A stretch of 64,000 bases of DNA. It comes from JAWVFN01 sp963696625. GTDB taxonomy: Bacteria > Actinomycetota > Thermoleophilia > Solirubrobacterales > 70-9. The notes beneath the pieces are model-generated. The model was given only the letters and a program-made list of their open reading frames with translations. It did no database searches and had not been told where the DNA came from. Of the stretch, positions 10,928 to 18,586 are shown piece by piece. Numbering within the stretch: position 1 is the first letter of the stretch; each line of letters begins with the position of its first letter. Position numbers and translations under genes: made by a program. Location of the stretch: contig CAVOKZ010000032.1 of the NCBI GenBank assembly GCA_963696625.1, forward strand, positions 1 to 64,000, in the 5' to 3' direction.

Positions 10928-11860
10928 GTGACCGACCCACACGACCTCCTCCTGGAGTGGGCTAGCGAGCGGGGGTCCGGGAGCTGGCAAGCATTCCGGG
11001 AAGCCCACGAGTGGGCGCTCCCTGCGCGGAGTCGTCCGGGTTGGGAGACGCCGGGGTTCTCCATTCGGCAGATGTCGGCCCTCGGGCACCTGGAGATCGC
11101 ATGGGGGGCGGGCAAGTGGGCAGCCGCTCCGCCGGTGCTCACGTTGCTTCCCCGTGCAGGGGCTCATGCGCTGCTGACCGGTGGACGCACCCGGACCCTC
11201 CTGCAGCGACTCGACGAGGCGCTGGAAGCTAGGGGCGATCTGTGGGCGCTTCCTCCGCACGAGCAATCAACGGCGCCAAGCGCCCGCCTGATCGCGTGTG
11301 AGAGTGAGGTCGGCATTCAAGAGTTGGCTGACAAGCTTGAGATCGAGTTCACGCACTCTGTAAGCGCTCAGATTGCGGGCCTCCTGCCGCCACTCGAGTC
11401 ATATCTGCGTCTTGCGCGATCGACCCGAGGGGTGAGCCGGTTTGGGGTCGCGAAGTTCGACGCGGAAGAACTCTTCTTCAAGGATGCAGACGACCGGGAG
11501 GGCCCCGGCCTTTACCGATACGAGATGCCATGGGGACTGGACTTCCGGCTGGTCGTCGATGACGAGGAGATCTACCGAGTCGACCTCTCCGTCGGCACAT
11601 ACGCTGCGCTTGCGCGCTGGGGCCGCAGCAGGCTTCGCTACATGCCGACCTCGGTCAACGGGGAGCTGATCGTGCCAGCGCCGCCGCGTCAAGCCCCGCT
11701 GCCGACTCTGCAGGCGAGATGCGCGGTCCTGTGCAGCGGGTTGGCGCCGGAGAAGAGAGCCGAGGTCTTGGTCTACGTGAACGTCCCGCGAGACACAGCC
11801 ACTGCGATCGCCCGCTCCCTCGATCAGGACCTCGAGGTGATCGGAGAGTCAAATAGGTAG
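10928..11860 (+). CDS. Fourth operon gene, hypothetical 310-aa protein
   Basis: GTG 10928 overlaps the preceding stop (GTGA), so it belongs to the helicase operon. No recognised domain. The N-terminal half is helical and Trp-rich (LLLEWASERGSGSWQAF); the C-terminal half looks beta-rich (GLYRYEMPWGLDFRLVVDDE, MPTSVNGELIVPAPPRQ). No signal peptide or membrane segment. By position it is a component or specificity factor of the helicase/nuclease system; the molecular function is unknown. It is the last gene, followed by a convergent vsr. Confidence 0.7.
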   Translation: MTDPHDLLLEWASERGSGSWQAFREAHEWALPARSRPGWETPGFSIRQMSALGHLEIAWGAGKWAAAPPVLTLLPRAGAHALLTGGRTRTLLQRLDEALEARGDLWALPPHEQSTAPSARLIACESEVGIQELADKLEIEFTHSVSAQIAGLLPPLESYLRLARSTRGVSRFGVAKFDAEELFFKDADDREGPGLYRYEMPWGLDFRLVVDDEEIYRVDLSVGTYAALARWGRSRLRYMPTSVNGELIVPAPPRQAPLPTLQARCAVLCSGLAPEKRAEVLVYVNVPRDTATAIARSLDQDLEVIGESNR

Positions 11861-11907
11861 GCGGGCAAGGCGTCGCCCGCTGGTCGCTAATGCTCCGGTA
11901 ATCGCGC

Positions 11908-12364
11908 TCAGCTTCGAGTCGCGGCGACGATGCGCTGCGCCGCTTCGATTGGGGCCTCGTGCTCCCAAACCCGGATGACCTGCCAGCCAGCCGCTGCGAG
12001 CGCGGCGTCGTTCCGCCTGTCGCGTTCGACATTCCGGGCGATCTTCTTCGACCAGTAGCCCGCGTTTGTGACGGGACTTTTCCCGTGATCGGGGCACGCA
12101 TGCCAGAAGCACCCGTCAACGAAGACGGCGACTCTGCGCTTCGGAAACACAACGTCTGCGCGACAACGAATCGCCGGCTCAGGTCTCGCGTCGACGCGAT
12201 AGCGAAGCCCCCGCCGGTGAAGCTCCGAGCGCAGGGCCAGCTCCGGACGGGTGTCGCGCCCCCCTGTTACCGCGCATGACCGCGGTCGACGCGGGTGACG
12301 AGGGTGGAGGAGGCTTTGGGACGCGCGTCGGCGTTGACTCAGATCTCGTGGCTCGGCGTTCCAT
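11908..12364 (-). CDS. vsr: Very short patch repair endonuclease (Vsr), frameshift in a G6 run
   Basis: Vsr nicks 5' of T in T:G mismatches formed when 5-methylcytosine deaminates, protecting methylated sites. The C-terminal 80 residues (from GTG 12150) show VFVDGCFWHACPDHGK, GYWSKKIARNVERDRR and GWQVIRVWEHE, with the catalytic Asp and Zn-ligand Cys/His of the family. Upstream in the same frame are RDTRPELALRSELHRRGLRY, a conserved Vsr block, but the probable start (ATG at 12364, or MRGNRG) is in another frame. The shift is at a six-C run on the plus strand (12259-12264); one base fewer restores MRGNRGRDTRPEL. It lies divergent from the methyltransferase it would serve. Confidence 0.85.
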
Positions 12365-12389
12365 CGGCGGCTGCTTCTAGCTTGGGGGC

Positions 12390-13520
12390 ATGCAAGCTAT
12401 CTCTCTCTTCTCGGGCGCGGGTGGACTTGACCTCGGTTGCGCCCGAGCGGGGTTCCGAACGGTGGCTGCTGTCGAGTTCGACGAGACGGCGCGCGCGACG
12501 ATGCTGGCGAACCGGGAAGCGTTCTTCCCGGAGCTTGATCCGGAGGCCCTGTTGACGGACATCCTCAAGGCCCGGCCCCGGGACGTACTTGAGCGGAGCG
12601 GGTTGGAGCGCGGGGAGGCGGCGCTGCTCCACGGTGGGCCGCCCTGCACGCCCTTCTCGAAGTCCGGCTACTGGCTTGAGTACAAGCGAGCGGGCTTGGA
12701 CCCGCGCGCCAGCCTCCTCGACGAGTACGTCCGGATGCTCCGTGGAATTCGCCCCAAGGCATTCCTGATGGAGAACGTCTACGGCCTCGCATACCGCAAC
12801 CAGAATCGAGAGGTCCTCGAGAGATTCCTGGAAGGCGCTCGCAAGGCGGGCTACCTCGCGGAGTTCCGGGTGCTCCTTGCGGCGGATCTTGGAGCGCCGC
12901 AGCTTCGCCAAAGGCTCTTCTGCGTCGGGTTCCGCAAGGACCTGCTGCCAGCAGTGCGATCCGAGCCGTGGTCCTTCGACTGGCCGGCGCCCACACACTC
13001 CGGCCCTCACGAGACCCGGAAGGGCTGGGATGCAAGCCTGCCAAGCCATGTCAGCGCTGGCGAGGCGCTTGCGGATTTGCCGACTGACATGAATGAGCCC
13101 GAGCCTGAAGAGGACGTGAGCGGGACCTACGCCGACAGCCTCCGCGGCGTCCCGCCTGGGCAGAACTACCTCTTCTGGACGGCCGAGCGCGGCCATTCAC
13201 GGCCTCGCTTCAAGTGGCGGTCCCGTTACTGGAGCTTCCTGCTGAAGCTTCACCCAGACAAGCCTTCACCGACTATTCAGGGTCAACCGGGTCCGTGGGT
13301 CGGGCCCTTCCATTGGGAGGACAGGCGCCTTCGCGTCGGGGAGGTCAAGCGCCTGATGACGTTCCCAGACGAGTTCGAGGTGCTCGGAACCCGCCGAGAG
13401 CAGCAGCTCCAGCTTGGGAACGCCGTGCCACCCGTGCTCGGCCAGGCTGTGGCTAGTGCCATCGCCGCGGAGCTCGAGTCGCTTGAGGCCGGCGAGCTGA
13501 CCCTGTCCCTGGCTGCCTAG
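12390..13520 (+). CDS. DNA (cytosine-5) methyltransferase, SacI-type
   Basis: 376-aa C5-MTase with motifs in order: I FSGAGGLDLG (residue 7), IV GGPPCTPFSKSG with the catalytic PC (about 82), VI LMENV (about 126), VIII PQLRQRLF (about 170), target-recognition region about 190-280 (VPPGQNYLF, FKWRSRYW), IX RVGEVKRLMTFPDEF and X LQLGNAVPPVLG. The PCTPFSKSGYW, FKWRSRYW and GPWVGPFHWE blocks match what I remember of M.SacI, so GAGCTC is the predicted target (memory plus neighbouring SacI-family gene, not a search). It protects host DNA from the adjacent endonuclease; start ATG 12390 lies 25 bp from the divergent vsr. Confidence 0.92.
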   Translation: MQAISLFSGAGGLDLGCARAGFRTVAAVEFDETARATMLANREAFFPELDPEALLTDILKARPRDVLERSGLERGEAALLHGGPPCTPFSKSGYWLEYKRAGLDPRASLLDEYVRMLRGIRPKAFLMENVYGLAYRNQNREVLERFLEGARKAGYLAEFRVLLAADLGAPQLRQRLFCVGFRKDLLPAVRSEPWSFDWPAPTHSGPHETRKGWDASLPSHVSAGEALADLPTDMNEPEPEEDVSGTYADSLRGVPPGQNYLFWTAERGHSRPRFKWRSRYWSFLLKLHPDKPSPTIQGQPGPWVGPFHWEDRRLRVGEVKRLMTFPDEFEVLGTRREQQLQLGNAVPPVLGQAVASAIAAELESLEAGELTLSLAA

Positions 13521-13591
13521 AGCCAAGCGGCCGCGTCGAAGGCTAGGTTCCCCCAATCGGCATTCGGCTGGAAGACCAGGCGCTGCTGCTC

Positions 13592-14656
13592 GTGCTCGAC
13601 GAGGCGCTCGCTCTCGCGCGGTCAAACACAGAGCTCCCGGCCGTTTGGCTCAGCAGGGTGGAGCGCCTGGGTGAGCTGATCGGGGCCGGCGGCGCAGGCG
13701 CAAGCGGCCAGGGGAAGACCTACGTCGCGGCGCTTGGGGGAGCCCTGCTCGCCAAAGCCACGGATCCGCAAGTGAACAGCCTCACGCAGGACGAGGCTGC
13801 GGGGCCCCGTGGCTACAGCCTGCGACGGGCTGCGGAGTTTCTCGCCGAGCGAAACGACGGTCGCTACCACCTCGGAGCGCAAGGCCGATGGCCGCTCAAC
13901 AACAGCCCCTTCCGAGGTGGCCCGGTTCGGATCGATGAGTTCACGAAGATCTCGGGCAGGGCAAAGCCCGCATTCGAGGTCTTCCTGGACTGCCTCCGGG
14001 ACCTGAACCGCCTCGATCGCCCCGAGGCGATGCAGGCTCTGGCTGCATTCCTGCGCGTGCGAATCAGGGTCCAAGGTGACGAGACGGCCGCCGCGCGAAG
14101 CGCCCGTGCCATCTCAGGCGCTGTCCCACTTGATGACCTTGCGGGCGTGATCGATCGGTTCGTCCGTGAGGACCCGGAGGGCGGGCGCCGAGCGCAGGCG
14201 TTGGTTGCCGCCACACTCGATTGCGCGTTTGAAGAGGTCTCACTTCAGTCCATCAATAGCCCGCATCCGGGAGATGTGCGGGTCGCTAGATCCGGCGCGC
14301 TCGTGCTTCCAGTCGAGGTGAAGCAGTCGCCCGTCGGCGACGCAGTCCCGCGGGAACTTGCTCGCGAAGCCGCCGGGCTGGGCGCTGATCTTGCGCTGCT
14401 CGTTGTTATCGCCGATCGCCACAGCCCGATCGATCGTGAGCGGGCCCAGCTCGACGCATTGCGAGACCATGGCGTGCTCTTAGCGGTGTGCGAAGGCACG
14501 CTGGAACTGCTGGCGTCGATCGCGGCGCTGTCCGCCACGCCGGCAGCGAAGATCGAAGCTGAGCTGCCGGGGGTGTTCGCCGCGCGGATGCGCGAGCAAG
14601 AAGTCAGCGCAGAGGGTCAGCGCGCATGGCAGGAGCTGCTTGACGCTCGGGCGTAG
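13592..14656 (+). CDS. SacI-family type II restriction endonuclease
   Basis: 354 aa from GTG 13592. The frame is open back to 13547 without ATG/GTG/TTG, so a few N-terminal residues may be missing. Features resembling SacI: KTYVAALGGALLAKA, GPRGYSLRRAAEFL, LGAQGRWPLNNSPF, and a C-terminal PD-(D/E)XK-like centre HPGDVRVARSG...LPVEVKQS (D near residue 229, E-x-K near 243). SacI cleaves GAGCT^C. It lies 71 bp after the methyltransferase on the same strand, so the pair forms a classical type II R-M operon, with Vsr alongside. Confidence 0.82.
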   Translation: MLDEALALARSNTELPAVWLSRVERLGELIGAGGAGASGQGKTYVAALGGALLAKATDPQVNSLTQDEAAGPRGYSLRRAAEFLAERNDGRYHLGAQGRWPLNNSPFRGGPVRIDEFTKISGRAKPAFEVFLDCLRDLNRLDRPEAMQALAAFLRVRIRVQGDETAAARSARAISGAVPLDDLAGVIDRFVREDPEGGRRAQALVAATLDCAFEEVSLQSINSPHPGDVRVARSGALVLPVEVKQSPVGDAVPRELAREAAGLGADLALLVVIADRHSPIDRERAQLDALRDHGVLLAVCEGTLELLASIAALSATPAAKIEAELPGVFAARMREQEVSAEGQRAWQELLDARA

Positions 14657-14757
14657 CGGCGCTTTTTGGCAGACACGGGGGTCGGCACCATGAGAGCTTG
14701 CCGCCGGACGCCCACCTAGGATGCGGGCGCTGTTCGTCCTCTAGAGGTTCTCGCGGA

Positions 14758-14796
14758 GACCGGGACGGCGCTGACTACGTCGCGCCCGGTTTTCGC
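14758..14796 (+). terminator. Hairpin terminator after the restriction gene
   Basis: ACCGGG and CCCGGT arms with an inner partly paired ACGGCG/CGTCGCG stem, followed by TTTT. It lies about 100 bp downstream of the endonuclease stop. Probable intrinsic terminator of the R-M operon. Confidence 0.5.
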
Positions 14797-14901
14797 ATGT
14801 TCCGTCCGCGGTCCCAATCACACTGGTTTCTGCGAGAGGCGGGCTAGTCACCCGTCGTTTGACTCGCTGACACGAACAGCAACAGATCTGGAGGTAGGAC
14901 C

Positions 14902-15141
14902 ATGGCACGAAGGGTGCGTAGGACCACGAGTGGGTTGCCGAAGTCGCGCCGCAACAGCGGCAAGGCTTGGAGTCCGGCTCAGAAGCGCCAGCTCCGCAAG
15001 TTGGCCAGGGGCAACACCCCGACCGGAGTGATCGGGCTGAAGACCGGCCGCAGCAAGCAGGCGGTCCGCAGCCAGGCCTCGCAGCTCGGGATCTCCTTGA
15101 AGCCCGTCAACCGCAGTCCATACAACCGCCGCAAGAAGTAG
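14902..15141 (+). CDS. Small basic SANT/Myb-like DNA-binding protein
   Basis: 79 aa, Lys/Arg-rich, with a strong GGAGGT 7 bases before ATG 14902. The core AWSPAQKRQLRKLARGNTPT, GLKTGRSKQAVRSQASQLGI matches the helix-turn-helix pattern of small bacterial SANT/Myb-like proteins in which R-S-x-x-A-V-R-x-x-A forms the recognition helix. Basic tails suggest nucleoid or DNA binding. It stands alone between the R-M operon and a small ORF; no direct functional evidence. Confidence 0.65.
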   Translation: MARRVRRTTSGLPKSRRNSGKAWSPAQKRQLRKLARGNTPTGVIGLKTGRSKQAVRSQASQLGISLKPVNRSPYNRRKK

Positions 15142-15151
15142 CCGCTGAGGC

Positions 15152-15376
15152 GTGGATGCCTGGAATGAGATCGATGGGCACCTGGCCCGCGTTCGCCATC
15201 TCGAAGCCGACCGGTCCCAGATCTTCGTTGAAGATCGAACCGGTCAGCTCGGCTACTACACCACGGATCAGGCTTTCGATGTAGACGTAGGCGATCTGGT
15301 GCTCATTGACGCGGAGCAGAACTCGATCCGAGGATGTCCCGACCGTCGTGGATCTTCGGCGGCGGTCCTAACTTGA
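15152..15376 (+). CDS. Small hypothetical protein, possible C-terminal frameshift
   Basis: 74 aa from GTG 15152, 10 bases after the SANT-like gene. The first 60 residues look coding (WNEIDGHLARVRHLEADRSQ, VGDLVLIDAEQNSI). The last residues (RGCPDRRGSSAAVLT) look less natural than the next frame, where the sequence would end EDVPTVVDLRRRS at a TAA; one extra C near 15330 would explain this. No family recognised. Confidence 0.45.
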   Translation: MDAWNEIDGHLARVRHLEADRSQIFVEDRTGQLGYYTTDQAFDVDVGDLVLIDAEQNSIRGCPDRRGSSAAVLT

Positions 15377-15468
15377 CGATCAGACGATAACGGGCTCGGC
15401 CACCTCCTTGGGAGTCGGGCTGGGCGGGGGAGCGGCGTCGACTTCGCGCTCGACGGCGACGGCAGTAA

Positions 15469-16832
15469 GTCGTCTGAAGTGGTGTAACACCTCGTCGGGA
15501 TCCTCAGGTGGTTCGTAGCTCGATCACCTCCCGTTCCTCATCGCCCTGGTCCTCGAGGACCAGGGCGAGCGATTCCTCGGAGAGGTAGCGCCGCCCGACC
15601 AGCCACTCGTCGTTCTGCTCGATCAGCAGGGCGCCGGCGAGCCGGATCGCCGAGGCGTCGTTGGGGAAGATGCCGACGACGTCTGAGCGGCGGCCGATCT
15701 CGCGGTTGACGCGCTCGAGCGGGTTGGTCGAGCGAAGCTTCGACCAGTGGGGCTCCGGGAAGCGGTAGAAAGCGATCAGGTCCTCCTCGGCCTCCTCGAG
15801 CAGCTCGGCCACCTTCGGCGCCGGCCCGCGCAGGCGCTCGATCACCTCGCCGGCCCTCTCCCGGGCAACCTCGTACGATTCGGCATTGAAGACCTCCCGC
15901 AGCGCCGCCGAAACCATGCCGCGCTGAGCCGGCCGGCAGTGGCGCAGCATGTCGCGGACGAAGTGGACGGTGCAGCGCTGCCAGGGGCAGGCCAGGATCC
16001 TGGCGATCGCCGCCTTGAGGCCCTCGTGGTGGTCTGAGACGCAGAGGCGGACCCCGGCGAGGCCGCGCTCGCGCAGGGAGCGCAGGAGTTCGACCCAGAA
16101 GGGCCCCGACTCGACCTCGCCGATATCGAGGCCGATCACCTCGCGCCGGCCCGAGGAGTGGACCGCGCAGGCGATTACCAGGGCCTTCGGGTAGACGTGG
16201 CCGCGGTCTCTGACCTTGACCAGCTTGGCGTCAAGCCACAGATACGGGAACGACACGTCCTCCGACTCGTCCTCCAGGGGGCGGGAGCGGAAGATCTCCA
16301 CCTGCTCGTCGAGCGCCCGGCAGAGCGCCGAGACTCGGTCCTTGCTCATGGCGTCGATGCCGAGCTGGCTGACCAGGCGGTCGACCTTGCGGGTCGAGAC
16401 CCGTTGACGTAGGCCTCCATGACCACCGCGACGATCGCCTGCTCGGAGCGCTTGCGGGGCACGGCGAGCTCGATCTCGCCGGCGCGGGTCTCCCGGGCCC
16501 GGGGGCGGTAGCCGTTTCGGTGGGTCGTTCTCTCGGGGCTTCGTTCGCCGCGGCCGGCCCCGATCCCGCCGGCGATCTCGGCCTCCATCAGCTCGCAGGC
16601 GACCATCGCCACCGCATCGCGCAGGAAGTCGGCGTGCTCGTCGATCAGGGTCTTGGCGACGACCTGCTCGGTCGTCATCCTCTGGTCCTCGGCCATCGTG
16701 GTGCTCCTTTCGTCGGATTTGAGTTGGTGCTCCTTTCCGACGAGTCTGGGGCCCGCGGTGGCCGGAACTTCTCGGCGGCTCCACGGAGCCGCCCACCGAC
16801 CACTACGAACTCGTTACACCACTTCTACCGAC
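15469..16832 (-). mobile_element. IS256-family insertion sequence
   Basis: Ends carry inverted repeats of about 20 bp: 15469-15488 and the reverse complement of 16813-16832 agree at 17 of 20 positions and share GAAGTGGTGTAAC. Inside is one mutator-type transposase on the minus strand. I cannot identify a target duplication. Confidence 0.75.
15504..16696 (-). CDS. IS256 (mutator) family transposase, frameshifted
   Basis: The N-terminal part starts at 16696 (MAEDQRMTTEQVVAKTLIDE) with RNGYRPRARETRAGEIELAV typical of the family. After AYVNG near 16400 the coding frame changes and continues STRKVDRLVSQLGI to 15504. The mutator DDE core follows: LDAKLVKVRD, VSDHHEGLKAAIARI, CTVHFVRDMLRH, and the RSTNPLERVNREI block holding the catalytic Glu. 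The break is in a G run (AACGGGTCTCG; a fourth G restores the frame), a -1 event unlike the GAGCTC insertions elsewhere. Corrected length is about 397 aa. Confidence 0.85.
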
Positions 16833-16856
16833 GTGACCAGAAATGTCGCTGGGGGG

Positions 16857-18011
16857 TTAAGTGAATTCCCCGCCGGTATTGTCGGCGAAGCCACCTCCGC
16901 GGCGCCAGACAGCTGCGATGCGTTCCCGATCTAGTAAGTCGACGAGGTCGGGCTCTGGCTTTGCCTCCAGAAGGACCGCGGTGCGGGCCCGGGCGTCGAC
17001 GAAACGCTTGTAGTCGGCGAGCTGGCCGATTGCCATGCGGATATCAGTGCGCGATCCATGGACCTTCGCCTCGATCAGCTGGTTACGGGTTGAGTTATAG
17101 AGATCGCTCAGGATCGCGCCAGACCCTGGGATCTGGATTCGATTGCGATAGACCGTGTCGCCTTTCAGTTCCAGCGATGCCGCATAATCGCTAACTAGTC
17201 GGGATTCTCGGCGCTGGAACCGCCGGATGGATTCCCTGCTTCGCGCCTCGTAACCCTCGTGTGACCCGGGTTGCTCAACCGGAATCAAATCGGGTCTGGG
17301 TGCCGGCCCAGGTGGTGCGGACGAAGCGCTTCCAATGATGCACCTTTCAGCTTCACGAAATTGCCACTCCGCAAGCGGCAGATGGCCTTTGCGCATTACC
17401 GATCTCGCCGGGACGCCGATGTCCTCGAGAGAGGGTGCCTGGGCGAGTGCCGTCGAAGCGATTCCACGCACCCGTGTAACCACGCCCCACTGGTCACCTT
17501 CCCCGGGGGCCCCGGCTTCGTCCACCTTGCGCGGATCCCAGATGGGCTCCGCGGTGACCTCAACGATCGCTGGGCACCCGTGCCCCTGCACGTAGATCAC
17601 GAGCAGATCTCCGACGTCGTAACGGGGCGCATATGCTGGCCGCTGCTCCCCTTGAGTCGGGCGCGGACGCCTTCTCCAGCGGGGCGATTTCCTCCCGGGG
17701 CTGTCACTCACCCACTGGCGCCGCATCCAGTACTGATCGTCGCCTGCCTGCGCGTCGCTGAAATAGCCCAGCTTGAGCCAATAGCGGAACGTCCGCGGTT
17801 GCAAAGCGGACAGCAGGTGTTCGCCGGCTTCCGTTAGCTCGTACGTTGCCTCGGCCCAGCCGCGGGTCGCATCTACTCTGCGGAGCAGCCCTCGATTCTC
17901 CGTCAGCTCCCATTTCATGTTCCATGTGACGCTCTCTGGATCGGTGGACCAGGCCTGAAGCGCACGATCCTGTCGAGCGATGGTTGCGGGGTTGGACGAC
18001 TCGGGCGTCAA
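16857..18011 (-). CDS. Winged-helix / PUA-EVE-like / PD-(D/E)XK protein, candidate modification-dependent nuclease
   Basis: 384 aa from TTG 18011. An N-terminal helical region about 1-90 (ATYELTEAGEHLLSAL) resembles a winged helix. The middle YDVGDLLVIYVQGHGCPAIV...IWDPRKV (about 130-230) resembles an EVE/PUA-type modified-base reader. The C-terminal half has YAASLELKGDTVYRNRI, GAILSDLYN and LIEAKVHGSRTDIRMAIGQL (about 335), a D...E-x-K centre followed by a QL-Y helix as in PD-(D/E)XK nucleases. Combined, this suggests a type IV-like enzyme that reads modified DNA. Domain identities are by eye. It is the last gene of the minus-strand set, with the IS256 end 25 bp downstream. Confidence 0.55.
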   Translation of the reverse strand: MTPESSNPATIARQDRALQAWSTDPESVTWNMKWELTENRGLLRRVDATRGWAEATYELTEAGEHLLSALQPRTFRYWLKLGYFSDAQAGDDQYWMRRQWVSDSPGRKSPRWRRRPRPTQGEQRPAYAPRYDVGDLLVIYVQGHGCPAIVEVTAEPIWDPRKVDEAGAPGEGDQWGVVTRVRGIASTALAQAPSLEDIGVPARSVMRKGHLPLAEWQFREAERCIIGSASSAPPGPAPRPDLIPVEQPGSHEGYEARSRESIRRFQRRESRLVSDYAASLELKGDTVYRNRIQIPGSGAILSDLYNSTRNQLIEAKVHGSRTDIRMAIGQLADYKRFVDARARTAVLLEAKPEPDLVDLLDRERIAAVWRRGGGFADNTGGEFT

Positions 18012-18044
18012 ACTAGTCCTCGGGGCGGGGTTCGCTCACGCCGG

Positions 18045-18581
18045 TCACGGTTCGACCTCGTCCCATCTGAGGGGGTGGCCTCGCAGATGGGTCAAGATTT
18101 GTAGGGCTCGAAAAAAACTCTCGGGAGTAGCTTTTGTGCCGGCCCTCGACAGCTCAACAAGTCGACCGACCCGATTTGTGTAGCGCTCGTTGACGATGAA
18201 GCCGAGCTCGGTCGTCTCGCTCGAGAGTTCCTCTTCGATCTCCTCAAAACCGTGCAGCAGGGCCGGACCAGCCCTTGGTGACCACCATTCAAAGCGGCGT
18301 TCTTGGTCGGGAAACATCCTCTCGGCAAACAAGATCGAACGCTCGACCTTCTGTCGGACCTTTGCCAGGGTCCCGGCGTTGCCGCTGCCCCCATAGAGAA
18401 GCCCATCCAGATGGGTCGCCACCTCGCAGAGCCAGACCTTCCGTGCTTCGAGCTGGAATCCGACGACGTCAATCTCGCCCTGGGCTTCGGTCTGCGTTCC
18501 ATAGACAACGAAGTCGCATTCTTCGACGTACCGGAGGTAGGCACCTACCAGGCTTTCTCCGATGTCGAGCGGACCGGCCAA
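18045..18581 (-). CDS. Hypothetical protein with nuclease-like core
   Basis: 178 aa from TTG 18581, only 5 bp after the TM0106-type gene, so probably co-transcribed. GEIDVVGFQLEARKVWLCEV (about residues 36-55) has the spacing of a PD-(D/E)XK fold (E/D then E in a second strand), but the usual Lys after E-x is replaced (CEVATH), so activity is uncertain. The C-terminal part is helical. No signal peptide. Likely DNA-related by context. Confidence 0.5.
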   Translation of the reverse strand: MAGPLDIGESLVGAYLRYVEECDFVVYGTQTEAQGEIDVVGFQLEARKVWLCEVATHLDGLLYGGSGNAGTLAKVRQKVERSILFAERMFPDQERRFEWWSPRAGPALLHGFEEIEEELSSETTELGFIVNERYTNRVGRLVELSRAGTKATPESFFRALQILTHLRGHPLRWDEVEP

Positions 18582-18586
18582 AATCT

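Larger units (their letters stand above)
7762..10931 (+). pseudogene. Third operon gene, unknown 705-aa protein, split by IS481 and a +1 frameshift
   Basis: Starts at ATG 7762, overlapping the nuclease stop (ATGA). IS481 copy 1 (8253-9297) sits inside it. Removing the IS and one copy of its CCTAGG target joins GGT GGC CTA GG to C CTG AGC in frame. Reading GAAGCTC at 10634-10640 as GAGCTC then joins the end (RPGELEVVEAPPDPPW) and gives exactly 706 codons including stop. The N-terminus has FFRPEYEMAHVLFYVDRPLL, PPPCLGALALSVLAA and HNYYDWFRDL; the rest is beta-rich. I recognise no catalytic motif. It may be a structural or sensor component of the helicase-nuclease system, now interrupted. A separate 86-aa gene from ATG 10674 is a weaker alternative for the 3' end. 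Confidence 0.75.

Noticed and set aside
1292..11860. Assignment of the operon to DISARM or Druantia
   Set aside because: Only the DUF1998-type helicase is shared; no recognisable DrmA/DrmC or DruA-D/DruH partner, and the C5-MTase nearby is explained by the SacI-type pair.
16346..16430. IS256 transposase frameshift as another GAGCTC case
   Set aside because: The change is a missing G in a G run, opposite in sign and with no GAGCTC at the break.
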